From positions 18,437,525-18,501,524 of the forward strand of contig CM037879.1 of NCBI GenBank assembly GCA_021292165.1: a stretch of 64,000 nt of DNA, in the 5' to 3' direction. Source of the DNA: Shinisaurus crocodilurus. Its lineage: Eukaryota; Chordata; Lepidosauria; Squamata; Shinisauridae. Position 1 is the stretch's first letter; every line of letters starts with the position of its first letter. The notes under the pieces were generated by a model. That model ran no database searches, was not told the DNA's origin, and saw only the letters and a list, made by a program, of their open reading frames with translations. The translations under genes and the position numbers were made by a program. Below are positions 10,030 to 19,596 of this stretch, piece by piece.

Positions 10030-10992
10030 TACCGTATTTTTCCGTCTATAAGATGCCCCCATGTATAAGACGCCCTCCACTGGGCAGTTTTGCAACCACA
10101 CAGTACTCTCCTCGGCTTACTTCCATGTATAAGACGCAGGGATGTTGAAGAGTCCTGGTCTCGAGTCACGAGTCGAGTCACGAGTCTTTGGACCCGAGTC
10201 TCGAGTCCGAGTCCGAGTCCTTGGTCCAAAATGGTGACTCACGAGTCACGAGTCCTGAGTCACTCCCAAAACTGACTCCACGAGTCCCTATTAAAATCAA
10301 TGGGGTTTCCCCCCAACAAAATAAGGCTACTTCAGATGTGTGGCACTGGCTTAAATAAATTCTAGGCACAAGTGTGCCTTTTTATTTCAAAACTCTGCAA
10401 CTGATTTTGGCAAGAACAGACCAGGCAGACAAACCCAAAATAACCAGGCAGGCAGAGGAGGCAGGGAACCCCAAAGCAGGCAGGCAGAGGCCTTTGTCTT
10501 GGACAATTCAACTGTTGAACTGGTCAAGAAGAGGCAGGCAGAGGAGGCTGGGAACCCCAAACAGGCAGGCAGAGGCAGCCAAACCCAAAATGTCTGACCC
10601 TAACCCAAACCCCCCACAACAACACATCAATCAAAATAAATCTCAACACATCGTTGGGGCTGCGCTCCTGGTAGCTGTCCATAGTGGCCGAGCAGCGGCG
10701 CACCTCGCTTCCATGCGCTCTTCACCGGTGATCGCGCTCCTTCTGGCACAGCCAGAAGACTCGTCAACAGCCCAGGGATGTTGACGAGTCCTTGGTCTCG
10801 AGTCCCGAGTCGAGTCTCGAGTCCCATTAAAAATATTGGGACTCGAGTCCGAGTCGAGTCAGAGGGGGGACTCAGTCCGACTCACGAGTCGAGTCCTCGA
10901 GTCCGAGTCCCCATCCCTGATAAGACGACCCTCAATTTTTAGTCCAGCGATTTTAGGAAAAAGTATAGTCTTATACATGGAAAAATACTGTA
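10030..10992 (-). mobile_element. ATAAGACG MITE split by a GAGTC hAT element
   Basis: Ends are TACCGTATTTTTCC and GGAAAAATACTGTA. The two flanks (10030-10136 and 10920-10992) join to give the reverse of the 172-bp copy at 3510-3681. A hAT element is inserted at an ATAAGACG site, so this MITE is the older of the two. Confidence 0.8.
10137..10919 (+). mobile_element. GAGTC-rich hAT MITE, copy 1 (783 bp)
   Basis: Starts CAGGGATGTTGAAGAG and ends CGAGTCCCCATCCCTG, so the inverted termini are CAGGGATG. A perfect 8-bp target duplication ATAAGACG lies at 10129-10136 and 10920-10927. The first ~150 bases contain a dozen or more GAGTC or GACTC motifs, and the last ~140 are equally dense. The middle carries GGCAGGCAGAGG-type repeats. 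Bases ~10580-10775 have no counterpart in the other two copies, and an internal second terminus (CAGGGATGTTGACGAG, from 10773) suggests a composite. No transposase is encoded. Confidence 0.92.
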
Positions 10993-11015
10993 CACACACA
11001 CACACACACACACAC
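10992..11015. repeat. (AC)n microsatellite
   Basis: About 11 AC units at the right edge of the MITE. Confidence 0.9.
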
Positions 11016-12181
11016 CACTACCAACAACCACACTTCAGTCTGCATTTGCTAGTCTTAAATACCATTCTAGCACCAAGCCTCATGGGCTGCAGATCTCGTG
11101 CTTAATTGATAGCACCTGTGCTGTTGTGCAGTGTCATTCTTCTGGCCAGCATGTTACTGGAGATTGCATCAGCCTGGCTAGCAGCCAACTCACATGCTAG
11201 CAATTCAAGCAAGGTCATGCCTTGCTATTACAGAGCAAAATACAGCATACAGAGTAGTATCATACAAAGCATAATACAGAGCATTGAGGCAGGACTGTTG
11301 TGCAACACTGCACTCGCCATCTTCTGCAACTCCCATTACACACTCCCAGGGTAGGATAGTGACACAGGCCGATCCGGAAAGGTGCTGCATAAGACCAGAG
11401 GCTGGCATTGGAGTCACGTCCATTGTCATATATATTTTGATGAGGTCCCTGGCAACTATAGGGACATAAGCATATAATCTTGCTCTGTAGTGTTCTGCTT
11501 TCTTCTGCTTCAGTCACTCTGTTATAATTTGCTCCTGCTTAATGAAATATTTAGCCTTCACCTATTAGTGTGTTCATTGTATTCTGAATTCTAAAAAGAA
11601 CTGTTGCCTCTTGGCAACACAGGCCCTTCGAAGTAGGACACATGGGCCACCCTACACATGGATAGTGCTTCCTTCAGCATGGCCAGGCCAGAGCTGTTGC
11701 CTACCACCACAGTGACTGCCAGAGACCATCTTGGTCTGACCATCTGACCAGTGGCACATCAGGTGGCTGTGGGAGGGGCCAGACCCAGAAGCAAGGCCTG
11801 GAGGGCTGAAGATTCAGATTGATGGCAGGTGGGCACTGTGCAGGGGTTAGATTGGCAGTGCCCTATTAGAAGCTCTGGGGGTGAGCAGGAAGACATGGGC
11901 TGGCCACAGTGACAGGCAGTGGGAGCGCAGGCCATGGGAAAGGCAGCAGTGGAAATCACAGAGGAGGAAAGGGCCAAAGTACAGGCCAAAGCAGTCTGGC
12001 ACTTGTGGGGCTCTGGCTGGAGGCCCCATTGACAAACTGCTGATTGGCAAATCTCAACCCAAGCTGGGGGTTGGGGCAACTGAGCCCACTGAGGCAACTG
12101 AGCTCCTCCAAGAGACACCACCCTGTAGAAGGTGGAAACGGTAGCTAGAAAAGCAAGTCAGACAAGGGAAAGGTGGGGCCT
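11016..12181. other. Unclassified stretch
   Basis: No gene recognised. Segments CTGTTGTGCAGTGTCATTC (about 11122) and GACTGTTGTGCAACACTGCA (about 11291) are similar to each other, which hints at an old non-coding element between them. Confidence 0.3.
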
Positions 12182-12329
12182 AGAGTGGCCATATGTCCTC
12201 CTTTACAGAGGACAGTACCCTCTTAGAAGAGCTGCCAGAGGACCTTCCTCTATTTGAAGGCGTCCTCTGTATGAAGGACTGTCCTTTCTGATTTCAGTTT
12301 AAAGACAAATAACTTTTGGATGTCAGGGA

Positions 12330-12497
12330 GTGGCTTACGCTGGATTAGCTTGTCTGAGTGTGGAAAGCTAAGCAGGGTCAAGCCTGGTTATTACTTGGAT
12401 GGGAGACCGCTCCTCTAGTTTCCTGCATTGAGCAGGGGGTTGGACTCGACAGCCTTGTAGGCTCCTTCCAACTCTATGATCTATGAAATCTATGAAA
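12330..12497 (+). mobile_element. 5S rRNA-derived SINE with CR1-like tail
   Basis: Carries GGAAAGCTAAGCAGGGTC and TTACTTGGATGGGAGACC, which correspond to 5S control boxes A and C, then the linker TCCTCTAGTTTCC and the CR1-type tail GGTTGGACTCGACAGCC ending in CTATGAAATC repeats. It interrupts a GTGGCCA-family MITE. Confidence 0.85.
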
Positions 12498-12708
12498 CCA
12501 TAAGAACCATAGCACCTGGACAGCAGACTGAACAGGCAGGTACACAGGTCACCTGGTCACAGTTTCCCCCATTTTGGTGAGATTTACTATATTTCTATGT
12601 AAATTATAACAATTATTTCTAAATTTGCATTGCTTCATATAAATTAGCATATGCATATTTTATGCTAATTGTTGTCATTGTTGTCCTCTTTTTTTGGTGA
12701 CACATTTC

Positions 12709-12747
12709 ATGCTGGTCTTGGACCGTAATAAAGATTTGATTTGATTT
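12709..12747 (+). mobile_element. Very short 5'-truncated LINE end
   Basis: A 39-bp piece contains TTGGACCGTAATAAAG and TTTGATTTGATTT. The flanks GGTGACACATTTC (12696-12708) and GGTGATGTATTTC (12748-12760) match at 10 of 13 positions. The same end sequence, reversed, starts the longer copy at 12945. It is an extreme 5' truncation of an unassigned LINE, possibly R4-like. Confidence 0.55.
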
Positions 12748-12882
12748 GGTGATGTATTTCCTCTTTTTGGCAATTTGTAAGTGGTCTCCCTAGAGGTCCC
12801 TGTGATCAGGGAAACAAGTGGGTCTGGCCACTTTGTGAGGGGCTACCTGGTAGAGTTCCACCTAAGCAACTGATGCTACAGG

Positions 12883-12886
<4 letters not shown>

Positions 12887-12926
<40 letters not shown>
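12887..12926. repeat. (TA)n microsatellite
   Basis: About 20 TA units. Confidence 0.95.
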
Positions 12927-12932
<6 letters not shown>

Positions 12933-12944
12933 CACACAGTATAT

Positions 12945-13310
12945 GAATCAATTTTTATTATACGGTCACGGACCCAACAAAAACAATATTGGACATCATT
13001 AAACGAATAAAAACACAATCATTAAATCATTATACAACAACAAACATTATTAAAACATACACCAGTTTAAAACATCTTAAGATAACTGAAAACAAGATCC
13101 TGCTATAGAAGTTACATTTATGATGGAAGAATTGCCTTATGAGTTCTTAGTACAGAAAAAAGAAACGTAGCCACTGCCTCCATTGTTGGTTTACACGTCC
13201 CTGCCAGGAAGTGTTTCAAGTACTGGTCTGGTTACCTTCCAGGACATTTCCTCATAATAGGGCCAAGAAGTCTGTTTCGTGCCTCCCTGTGGAGGCTGCC
13301 TTCAAAAAAA
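12945..13310 (-). mobile_element. LINE 3'-end fragment, family unassigned
   Basis: Read on the minus strand it ends GGTCCGTGACCGTATAATAAAA followed by ATTGATTCAT-like sequence, resembling the 39-bp scrap at 12709. The body (TTCCTGGCAGGGACGTG on the minus strand) has no clear reading frame. The left border is marked by (TA)n. Confidence 0.4.
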
Positions 13311-13314
13311 AGTG

Positions 13315-13317
<3 letters not shown>

Positions 13318-13346
<29 letters not shown>
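13318..13346. repeat. (TA)n microsatellite
   Basis: About 14 TA units. Confidence 0.95.
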
Positions 13347-13348
<2 letters not shown>

Positions 13349-15196
13349 AATGGACAACGAGATCCGTGTGAGATCTGACCATTGTGCTCCAGCATCTTCT
13401 GTGACATTGCAAGTGATGCTGCCTGGCTTAACAAATGTCCCGTGCTGGCCCAGATTTGAGGATTGGTGGGGTTTTGTGCATGCATATGGAAGAGCCAAAG
13501 CTACTGGGCAAATAACTGCCATGGGTTTTAGCAATGCCAATATGCCTTCTCCACCAGACTTTATCCAATGCCCAGAATAAGTTCAATGTTCTCTTGATTA
13601 AACGGGTGGGATTGGTGCTGCCATCTTAGATTTAGAGCATGGAACTGTGAAAGAATCCAAGATGGTGAAACTCCCACTTTCCAATTCATTTGGGCCAATG
13701 TCACCCACATCAGAACCTGTTTGGGAAAGTCAGCTCCTAAACAATTCAGTAGGATTTCAGTGCCTGGTTGTATTCCAGGCTTCATTCCTGTAGGTGACTT
13801 GTATTGCCATTTTCTCAGAATTTGATTTATTCATTCAATGTGTTCATGTTGTCCTCACCAGTGGCAGAATTGGTAGTTTCTGCTCCATGTGTTAAAGTAG
13901 CCATACAGAATATATATTCCAGGTAGTCAAGGAAGAACAGAGCAGCAGAGAATAACCACTTGGCAGAAAAGTTACTCAGCTCTAATGTGCCACTGAAGTC
14001 ACCTGTTGATCTGTTTGTGAGGAGATAACACATCTTGTGGGATACCCTGTAGATGGCCAGTTGTCATTGAGTGACCTTGAATCAATTAGGTTGGTTTCTT
14101 TTTTAGATGCAGAGAGCAAAGGACTCTGTATCATTGGAGTGTTTGAGACTGAAGAACTGATTTGTGAATCCGTTGACTCTATGTTGGTTATTATTTATTT
14201 GTTTATTAAAATGATTTACTATATCCCATCTTTCAAATTACAAATCCTTCCAAGACAGCTTACAAGTAATGTCAAAATACAGTATCAATGTATAACAAGT
14301 AATCAGGATACTTCCCACAGGGCAGGTGGTGGTAGATGGCCCTGTGAGAGGAGCAGCAAGTCCAGCTGGAGCAGGCCCTGAGGTCTGCTTTGCCTGCCTT
14401 CCTCACTCTCCATAAGTTATACAATGGATCACCAATGGTTGCAATGACACAAACAGTGACTGTTCATATTGCAGCTGAAGCACAATCCGATCCTTTGTGG
14501 GACAAAGTTGGTTGGTACGACTCCTGTTTTCTAGGATATGCTCTACCTTCCTCCCTAACCATTGTGGTGGGGACATTTTTGCATCACTACTCATTCATGG
14601 GGCATACTTGCAATCTCAATTCCCATCACAGATGTGGTTCAATAGGTTCCCTGCACCTGTTGGAGGAGGGTACACATTCTGAGCCAGTCAGTAGCATGCA
14701 TGCTACCCTGAACGTCACTGGCATATTATTGTTCATTCTCAGATGGGTGAGAACTCAAGATGGATGGCATAACTGTTCATTCTTGGGGAAGGCACACATG
14801 GAACCCAACAATGTGGCCTAGGTGCAGCCCTAGGGCCTAGATCAGGAGCTCAAAATCGAGAGTGAACAAGACAGTGGACAGACAGTACCACTGATAAAAG
14901 GCTTGGAAGCAGAGGGTCTCTGTGGGTAGCTGTAGCAGCTGTCATAACCAAAGGCTGCTACAGCCAACCAGAGATTTCTCACCAATGAAGGCTCTAGTTA
15001 GGGCTCCTGTCCTAACTAGAGGTCAGAATACACAGATCTGCATGACACTGCCCACCCTATGCTGACTGGTGCAGGTAATCTACTGAACCCCACTGATGAT
15101 GGGGATTGGAGGCTGCACTGCAATTATTCCCCATGAGTGACTAGTTATGGAACAGCCAAGCAGTTGGCAACCAGCTTCTTTGAGGAACAAGGTGCA
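13347..15196. other. Unclassified stretch, 1.85 kb
   Basis: No gene or confident mobile element. A TTTATTTGTTTATTAAAATG segment near 14193-14215 looks like a retroposon tail. A 143-codon open frame at 14390-14821 has no domain or composition I recognise, so I do not call it a gene. Confidence 0.35.
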
Positions 15197-15346
15197 TTCA
15201 TAGAATCATAGAATAGTAGAGTTGGAGGGGGCCGATAAGGCCATCAAGTCCAACCCCCTGCTCAATGCAGGAGAACAGATGTGGGCAGCCCAGGCAGTCA
15301 TCCATCCAAGCACTAACCCGGCTCATACCTGCTTAGCTTCAGCATG
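15197..15346 (-). mobile_element. 5S rRNA-derived SINE, longer 5S variant
   Basis: Minus strand: GAAGCTAAGCAGGTATGAGC, then GGGTTAGTGCTTGGATGG and TGACTGCCTGGG, then the CR1-type tail CATTGAGCAGGGGGTTGGAC and TAGAATCATAG-type repeats. It keeps a GCCTGGG block of 5S rRNA beyond the C box and lacks the TCCTCTAGTTTCC linker of the other nine copies. It therefore looks like a separate subfamily or an ancestor. Confidence 0.65.
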
Positions 15347-15534
15347 TGGCCTGTATTATGTGCTCTCGACACCACTTATACTCGACTTTTTCTCTTATGG
15401 GACAAAAAAACCCACCATCATGAACTGCTGCATGACCTTGGAAAAGCAGTTGGCGCTTCCCTACACTGGCTGGGAGGGCGGAGGAGATCAGAGTGCAGAT
15501 CCCAGCACCGAGGTTGGAGCTCTTTTCTGACCTC

Positions 15535-15595
15535 AGATCTGGGAATCCAAAGAATCCTATGGCCCCCTAGATGCTGTCTTGGGGGCTATAGGATC
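15535..15595 (+). repeat. Hairpin-bearing repeat (copy 1)
   Basis: AATCCTATGGCCCCCTAG, a 7-base loop ATGCTGT, and CTTGGGGGCTATAGGATC form an imperfect hairpin. It is nearly the same as the perfect hairpin at 23535-23569, and the upstream CCTCAGATCTG is also shared. Confidence 0.55.
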
Positions 15596-15899
15596 ACTCT
15601 GTTAGTCATAACTCCAGTAGATGCTATTAGTGCTTAAGTTCCCTCCTCCCTCTTATTCTTCCTTGCTCACATATTAATAATGCAAATATATCACAAGGTC
15701 CTGAGAATATGCATATTTTAATAAATACACACACCATGCTTCATATATTGATTTGTGTATCTTTTCCTGCATCAAGCAAGGGGTTGGACTAGTTGGCCCA
15801 CAAGACCTCCCTCCAACTCTGTGACTCTGATGAGTGGCACGAAATATTTCTCCATGTGCAGCATGTTCTAATCTGAAGTCTGATGTGGCTGTTTAGGAT

Positions 15900-16290
15900 C
15901 CCTACAGGATACAGAATGAGCAATAGGCTGGATCCAGCAGAAGCCTCCGGTGGACATAAAGACTCTGTGGATGGAGGCTTTTGATCCAGTGGAGGTTTTC
16001 TGCTGTCTGAATGGGGGTGAGGAGAGGCGATCTTCACAGATTCCCTTCCCCTTCTGCTGTCTCCTATATATTCCCCACACACCCCCCAAAAAATCTGCCT
16101 TGCAGGTTTGGGGGACCCTCCAGAACAATGGAGGAAGTGTTGCTGGGGATTGCAGGGGGAGGGAGTATCATCAAAAATTGCTTCTACCCCCCCCCCCCCT
16201 TCTGCCAGCAGGAGTGTTCTCAGTGGAACTCTGCTTGGGGACGCTCCCACAGGTGGAATAAAAACTCTGGATGCAACTCTAAGGGAATAA
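15900..16290. repeat. Interspersed repeat, unclassified
   Basis: Contains GGATCCAGCAGAAGCC, AAATCTGCCTTGCAGGTTTG, a run of about 13 C and a terminal GGTGGAATAAAAACTCTGG. The middle resembles 4080-4270. Open frames here, on either strand, are low-complexity and unlikely to be genes. Confidence 0.4.
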
Positions 16291-16372
16291 TAGCAACATA
16301 GGTAAGAAGGCTTTCATTTTAAATTCAACATGTCTCTGTACAAAATTTTATTCACGAGGATGCTAACCTTGT

Positions 16373-16395
16373 AAAAAAAAAAAAAAAAAAAAAAA
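16373..16395. repeat. Poly(A) tract
   Basis: Twenty-three A in a row. It could be a retroposon tail, but nothing recognisable lies directly upstream. Confidence 0.9.
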
Positions 16396-16929
16396 GACCC
16401 CTGAAAATTCTTCTGCTGGGAAAAGTATAGAACATGTAACAATACCATGTGTCTTCCTGATTACAGCTGAGCACTGGCTGGCTGACTCTCTCAAGGTACT
16501 CATCATTTCAGGCATTTCTGTACAAACTTTGTCCCAGTTCCTCATACCCTGTTCATGTCTGTGGGAAGCACCGATCACACATACCCTTGCAAATATGCAC
16601 AGCCACATTTTGCAGTGGGGGCTGCAACCCCGGGTCACACGTGGCACAAAGCACGTGGCATGCCTTTCAGTGAAGCGAGAGCTGTCTCACAAGCCGGCTT
16701 CTCAGCTGTGACACTCTGCACCAAAGCTGGCCGGTTCTGCACCTGGAGCTCTTAGGTAGATAACAATGCCTACTCTGCTATTTTTGGATGAAAGGAATGT
16801 TTCAAAAGGCATTATACAATCCAGAGCTCGAACAAACAATTTCCTTCTAGTCATGGCAACAAGGACTGTCTGGGTGGCATATATCACAAGGAATAAAAGA
16901 GCTGATTTCATTGGCTCCATGCTCTAAAT
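16396..16929. other. Unclassified stretch
   Basis: No gene or confident repeat recognised. Confidence 0.3.
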
Positions 16930-17262
16930 CAGGGGTGTCAACCCTCTTTAAGCTCAAGGGCCAAATTCAATTTCAGAGAAGCCCTCGGGGGCCACATTTC
17001 TGTGCTGGGCGGGGCCAAAGCCCAAAGCGGCCACAGTACCAGAAATACCAGCATACTTTACTTTAGAGGTTTTACTGCTAGTAACTAAGTCTTAGGAGAG
17101 GCATTTCAATCATGCAGAATAGGGGGAAATGTGCAAAACTCAGGAAACTACCCAACAACCAATGGTTGGGGAAAGGAGCTGAGGCCAGGGGAAGGGTGTG
17201 TGGCCTTATGAGGAACCCCCAGAGAGCTGGATTGGGACCCCAGGTGGGCTGGATGTCAGCTT
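16930..17262 (+). mobile_element. GGGCCAAA hAT-like MITE, copy 1
   Basis: Starts CAGGGGTGTCAACCC, with GGGCCAAATTC, GGGCGGGGCC and CTAAGTCTTAGGAGAGGC, and ends with GGACCCCAGGTGGGCTGGA. The same blocks recur at 21.25, 34.36, 39.6, 49.3 and 56.12 kb. The CAGGGGTG terminus is hAT-like. No target duplication is visible in this copy. Confidence 0.6.
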
Positions 17263-17285
17263 TAGTTAAAAAAAAAAGAAACAAC

Positions 17286-17326
<41 letters not shown>

Positions 17327-17336
17327 TAATAATATA
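17286..17336. repeat. (AAT)n microsatellite
   Basis: About 16 AAT units with one GAT interruption. Confidence 0.95.
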
Positions 17337-17514
17337 ATAAAATTTTATTTCTTACACACCTCTCCACTCAGATCGAGGCGGGGAACAACCGTAAATATAA
17401 CATACATAATGAATGAATTCTTTATTTGCATCAGCCACTGGCCTTAAAATACATAACTAGTTAAAAACATAGTAAATATTATTAAAATATTCTTAAAAAC
17501 CTTTAAAAGTACCC

Positions 17515-17885
17515 TAAAAACTCTTAAAATTCCACTGGGTAGGCCTGTTGGAAGAGGCCAGTCTTTATGGCCTTTTTAAAAGCCAAGAGACTGTCTAGTT
17601 GACGAGGCTCCTCCAACAGGCCATTCCACAGTCTGGGAGCAGCAGAAGAGAAGGTCCTCTGGGTAGTAGTACCCGCCAGCCTAGTCTTGGCTGACTGGAG
17701 CAAATTCCTCCCAGAGGACCTAAGTGTGCGGGGCGGATTGTACAGGAGAAGGCGATCCTGCAGGTAACCCGGACCCAAACCATGTAGGGCTTTAAAGGTA
17801 ATAACCAACAGTTTATACTTCACCCGGAAACTGATTGGCAGCCAGTGTAATGCTTTTAAAGCTGATGTAATATCATCATGTAATA
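17515..17885 (-). pseudogene. L2-type LINE, C-terminal reverse transcriptase remnant
   Basis: A minus-strand frame over 17524-17823 reads with LLVITFKALHGLGPGYLQDR near its start, LRSSGRNLL in the middle and SSAAPRLWNGLLEEPRQ towards the end. This matches the usual C-terminal tail of L2-clade reverse transcriptases (TFKALHGLAP..., AP.LWNSLP). The catalytic core is absent by truncation. The 3' side runs into AT-rich sequence and (AAT)n, and the 5' side abuts the 3' end of another LINE. Confidence 0.75.
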
Positions 17886-17891
17886 TGTAAT

Positions 17892-17892
<1 letters not shown>

Positions 17893-17928
<36 letters not shown>
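17893..17928. repeat. (ATC)n tract at a LINE 3' end
   Basis: Twelve ATC units. Read on the minus strand they form a GAT repeat directly after the adjoining LINE, so they may be that LINE's 3' tail. Confidence 0.85.
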
Positions 17929-18800
17929 GGCGATCACTAGTGACTGAGTAAGATTGTCTTCCAGGATAAAAATTTACAAAAAGGAAATTTTAAAAGGAGG
18001 AAATTCTAAAGAAAAATTGTGTACTCTAGCGATGGGTCCGTAAGTGACTGTGGAGGCCAATTCTAGATCCACACAGCTTCCCACAGTGAGGACACAGGTT
18101 ACCAGATGGAAGATGGTCCTGTAAAGGATTCGTTTGACATGCTTTTCGCTTAGCACGTTTGTCCCTTTCACCTTGCACTCGGGCTTCTTCAAAGTCCATA
18201 GAACCTTTGTGAAAGGCCAACCTCCAGTTAGATGGTTCATGGGCCAGAGCTTCCCAGTTTTTGATGTTTATATTGCTTTTTTTTTTTAGATTAGCCTTAA
18301 GAACATCTTTAAACCTCTTATATTGACCACCGATATTCCGGTTTCCATCCTTGAGTTGGGAATAAAGTAACTGCTTTGGGAGACGGCAGTCAGACATTCG
18401 AACAACATGACTGGTCCACTGAAGTTGGCATTGAAGGATCATTTTTTCAATGCTAGTAGTCTTTGCTTCTTCCAGTACACTGACATTTGTTCGCCTGTCT
18501 TCCCAAGTAATTCGCAGGATTTTCCGGAGGCAACGTTGTCGTTGATGAAATCTTTCAAGGAGGTGGAAGTGACGTTTATAGATAGTCCATGTTTCGCAGG
18601 CATACAATAAAGTTGGCAATACAATGGCTTCATAAACCAGTGTTTTGGTCTTCTTACAAATATCCCGATCCTCGAACACTCTATGTTTCATTCGAGAAAA
18701 CGCGACACTTGCGGAGCTCAAACGATGCTGGATTTCACTGTCGATGTTAGCTGTAACAGAAGGATAGCTGCCAAGATAGAGTAATATGGGCACCTCTAGA
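17929..18800 (-). mobile_element. Non-LTR retrotransposon with C-terminal zinc finger, 3' part
   Basis: About 870 bp, 5'-truncated, antisense. It comprises a 255-codon open frame (18793 to 18026) and a short 3' region ending at the GAT repeat. A second, more broken copy lies at 43407-43917. The clade was not determined from the C-terminal part alone; L2/CR1-group or RTE-like are candidates. Confidence 0.75.
18026..18793 (-). pseudogene. Reverse transcriptase C-terminal part with C2H2-like finger
   Basis: Residues near 45-70 read KTKTLVYEAIVLPTLLYACE and ETWTIYKRHFHLLERFHQR. These are typical of the thumb and post-thumb region of LINE reverse transcriptases. RITWEDRRTNVSVLEEA and QLQWTSHVVRM follow. 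The C terminus has CPHCGKLCGSRIGLHSHLRT, a C-x2-C...H-x3-H arrangement. Compared with the 43.4-kb copy it has six extra bases near 18535 (reading QRQRC against QRC). The frame is open but truncated before the catalytic Asp motifs, so it cannot be active alone. Confidence 0.75.
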
Positions 18801-19002
18801 GGTACCGGTGACCTTAAATAACTTTTGAGGGCACCAGGTTGCGGATGGCTGTTGTAATGTAATACCAGCCCCTCAGAGAAATGTTTTTGTTCGCAGCTCA
18901 GGTCAGCCTGGAACAGGAGCCTTGCAGTGGTATTTTGAGCTCAGAGGCAAGTGAAGGTCTCAGGAGAGAAAGCAAAAATAAATAAATAATTAAAAGGATA
19001 CA

Positions 19003-19167
19003 GGCCTTTGGCTCATGCTGGCTCAGCTTGTCTGGGTGTGGAAAGCTAAGCCGGGTCAGGCCTAGTTATTACTTGGATGGAGACCCCTCCTCTAGTTTCT
19101 TGCATTGAGCAGGGGGTTGGACTCGATGGCCTTGTAGGCCCCTTTCCAACTCTATGATCCTATGATC
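19003..19167 (+). mobile_element. 5S rRNA-derived SINE with CR1-like tail
   Basis: GGAAAGCTAAGCCGGGTCAG and TTACTTGGATGGAGACC (one G missing from the C-box block) are followed by the linker and GGGTTGGACTCGATGGCC. The 3' end is CTATGATCCTATGATC. Confidence 0.85.
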
Positions 19168-19596
19168 TTTTTTTCTTCCCCCTCTTCCTGAAATTTCTCC
19201 TGCTGTACTATACAGTGCTTAAGAGTTCAGCCTTGGGGCTGATTGCCCGCCCCAACCCTGAGTGTTTTATTGTTATATATCAGGGCAAGGAGGTTTCTGG
19301 AGAGTGGGAAGGGAGAAACATGTCCTTTCTCCTTTCCTCCCTTGTGAAACTTCTTCATATAGCAGTGGTGGGGAACCTGTTTTAGCTAGAGAGAAATCTT
19401 CTGGGAACCACGCACCCCTGGTGGGTGTAGCCAAACTTAAAAGTGGGCAGGGCTACCTCTCTCTTTCTTTTAACCACCGCACACACCCACACACTCACTC
19501 ATAGACATCCACTCCCACACCCTCATTCACATGCACATTCATACATATTCACACACACTCATTCACATGCACAGACCCACCCATTCGTAAACATTA

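Larger units (their letters stand above)
12182..12800 (+). mobile_element. GTGGCCA MITE family, copy 2, carrying two insertions
   Basis: Begins TAGAGTGGCCATATGTCCTC, with GCACCTGGACAGCAGACTG and GTCACCTGGTCACAG in the interior, and ends near GTAAGTGGTCTCCC. GCCTAGAG and CCCTAGAG flank it (7 of 8). A 5S SINE (12330-12497) and a 39-bp LINE scrap (12709-12747) are inserted within it. Confidence 0.6.

Noticed and set aside
10137..10919. CRISPR-like array from the repeated GAGTC motifs
   Set aside because: The repeats are short, both-oriented and irregularly spaced, sit at transposon ends, and the genome is vertebrate.
14390..14821. 143-codon open frame
   Set aside because: No recognisable domain, no splice-site context, and composition typical of chance frames.
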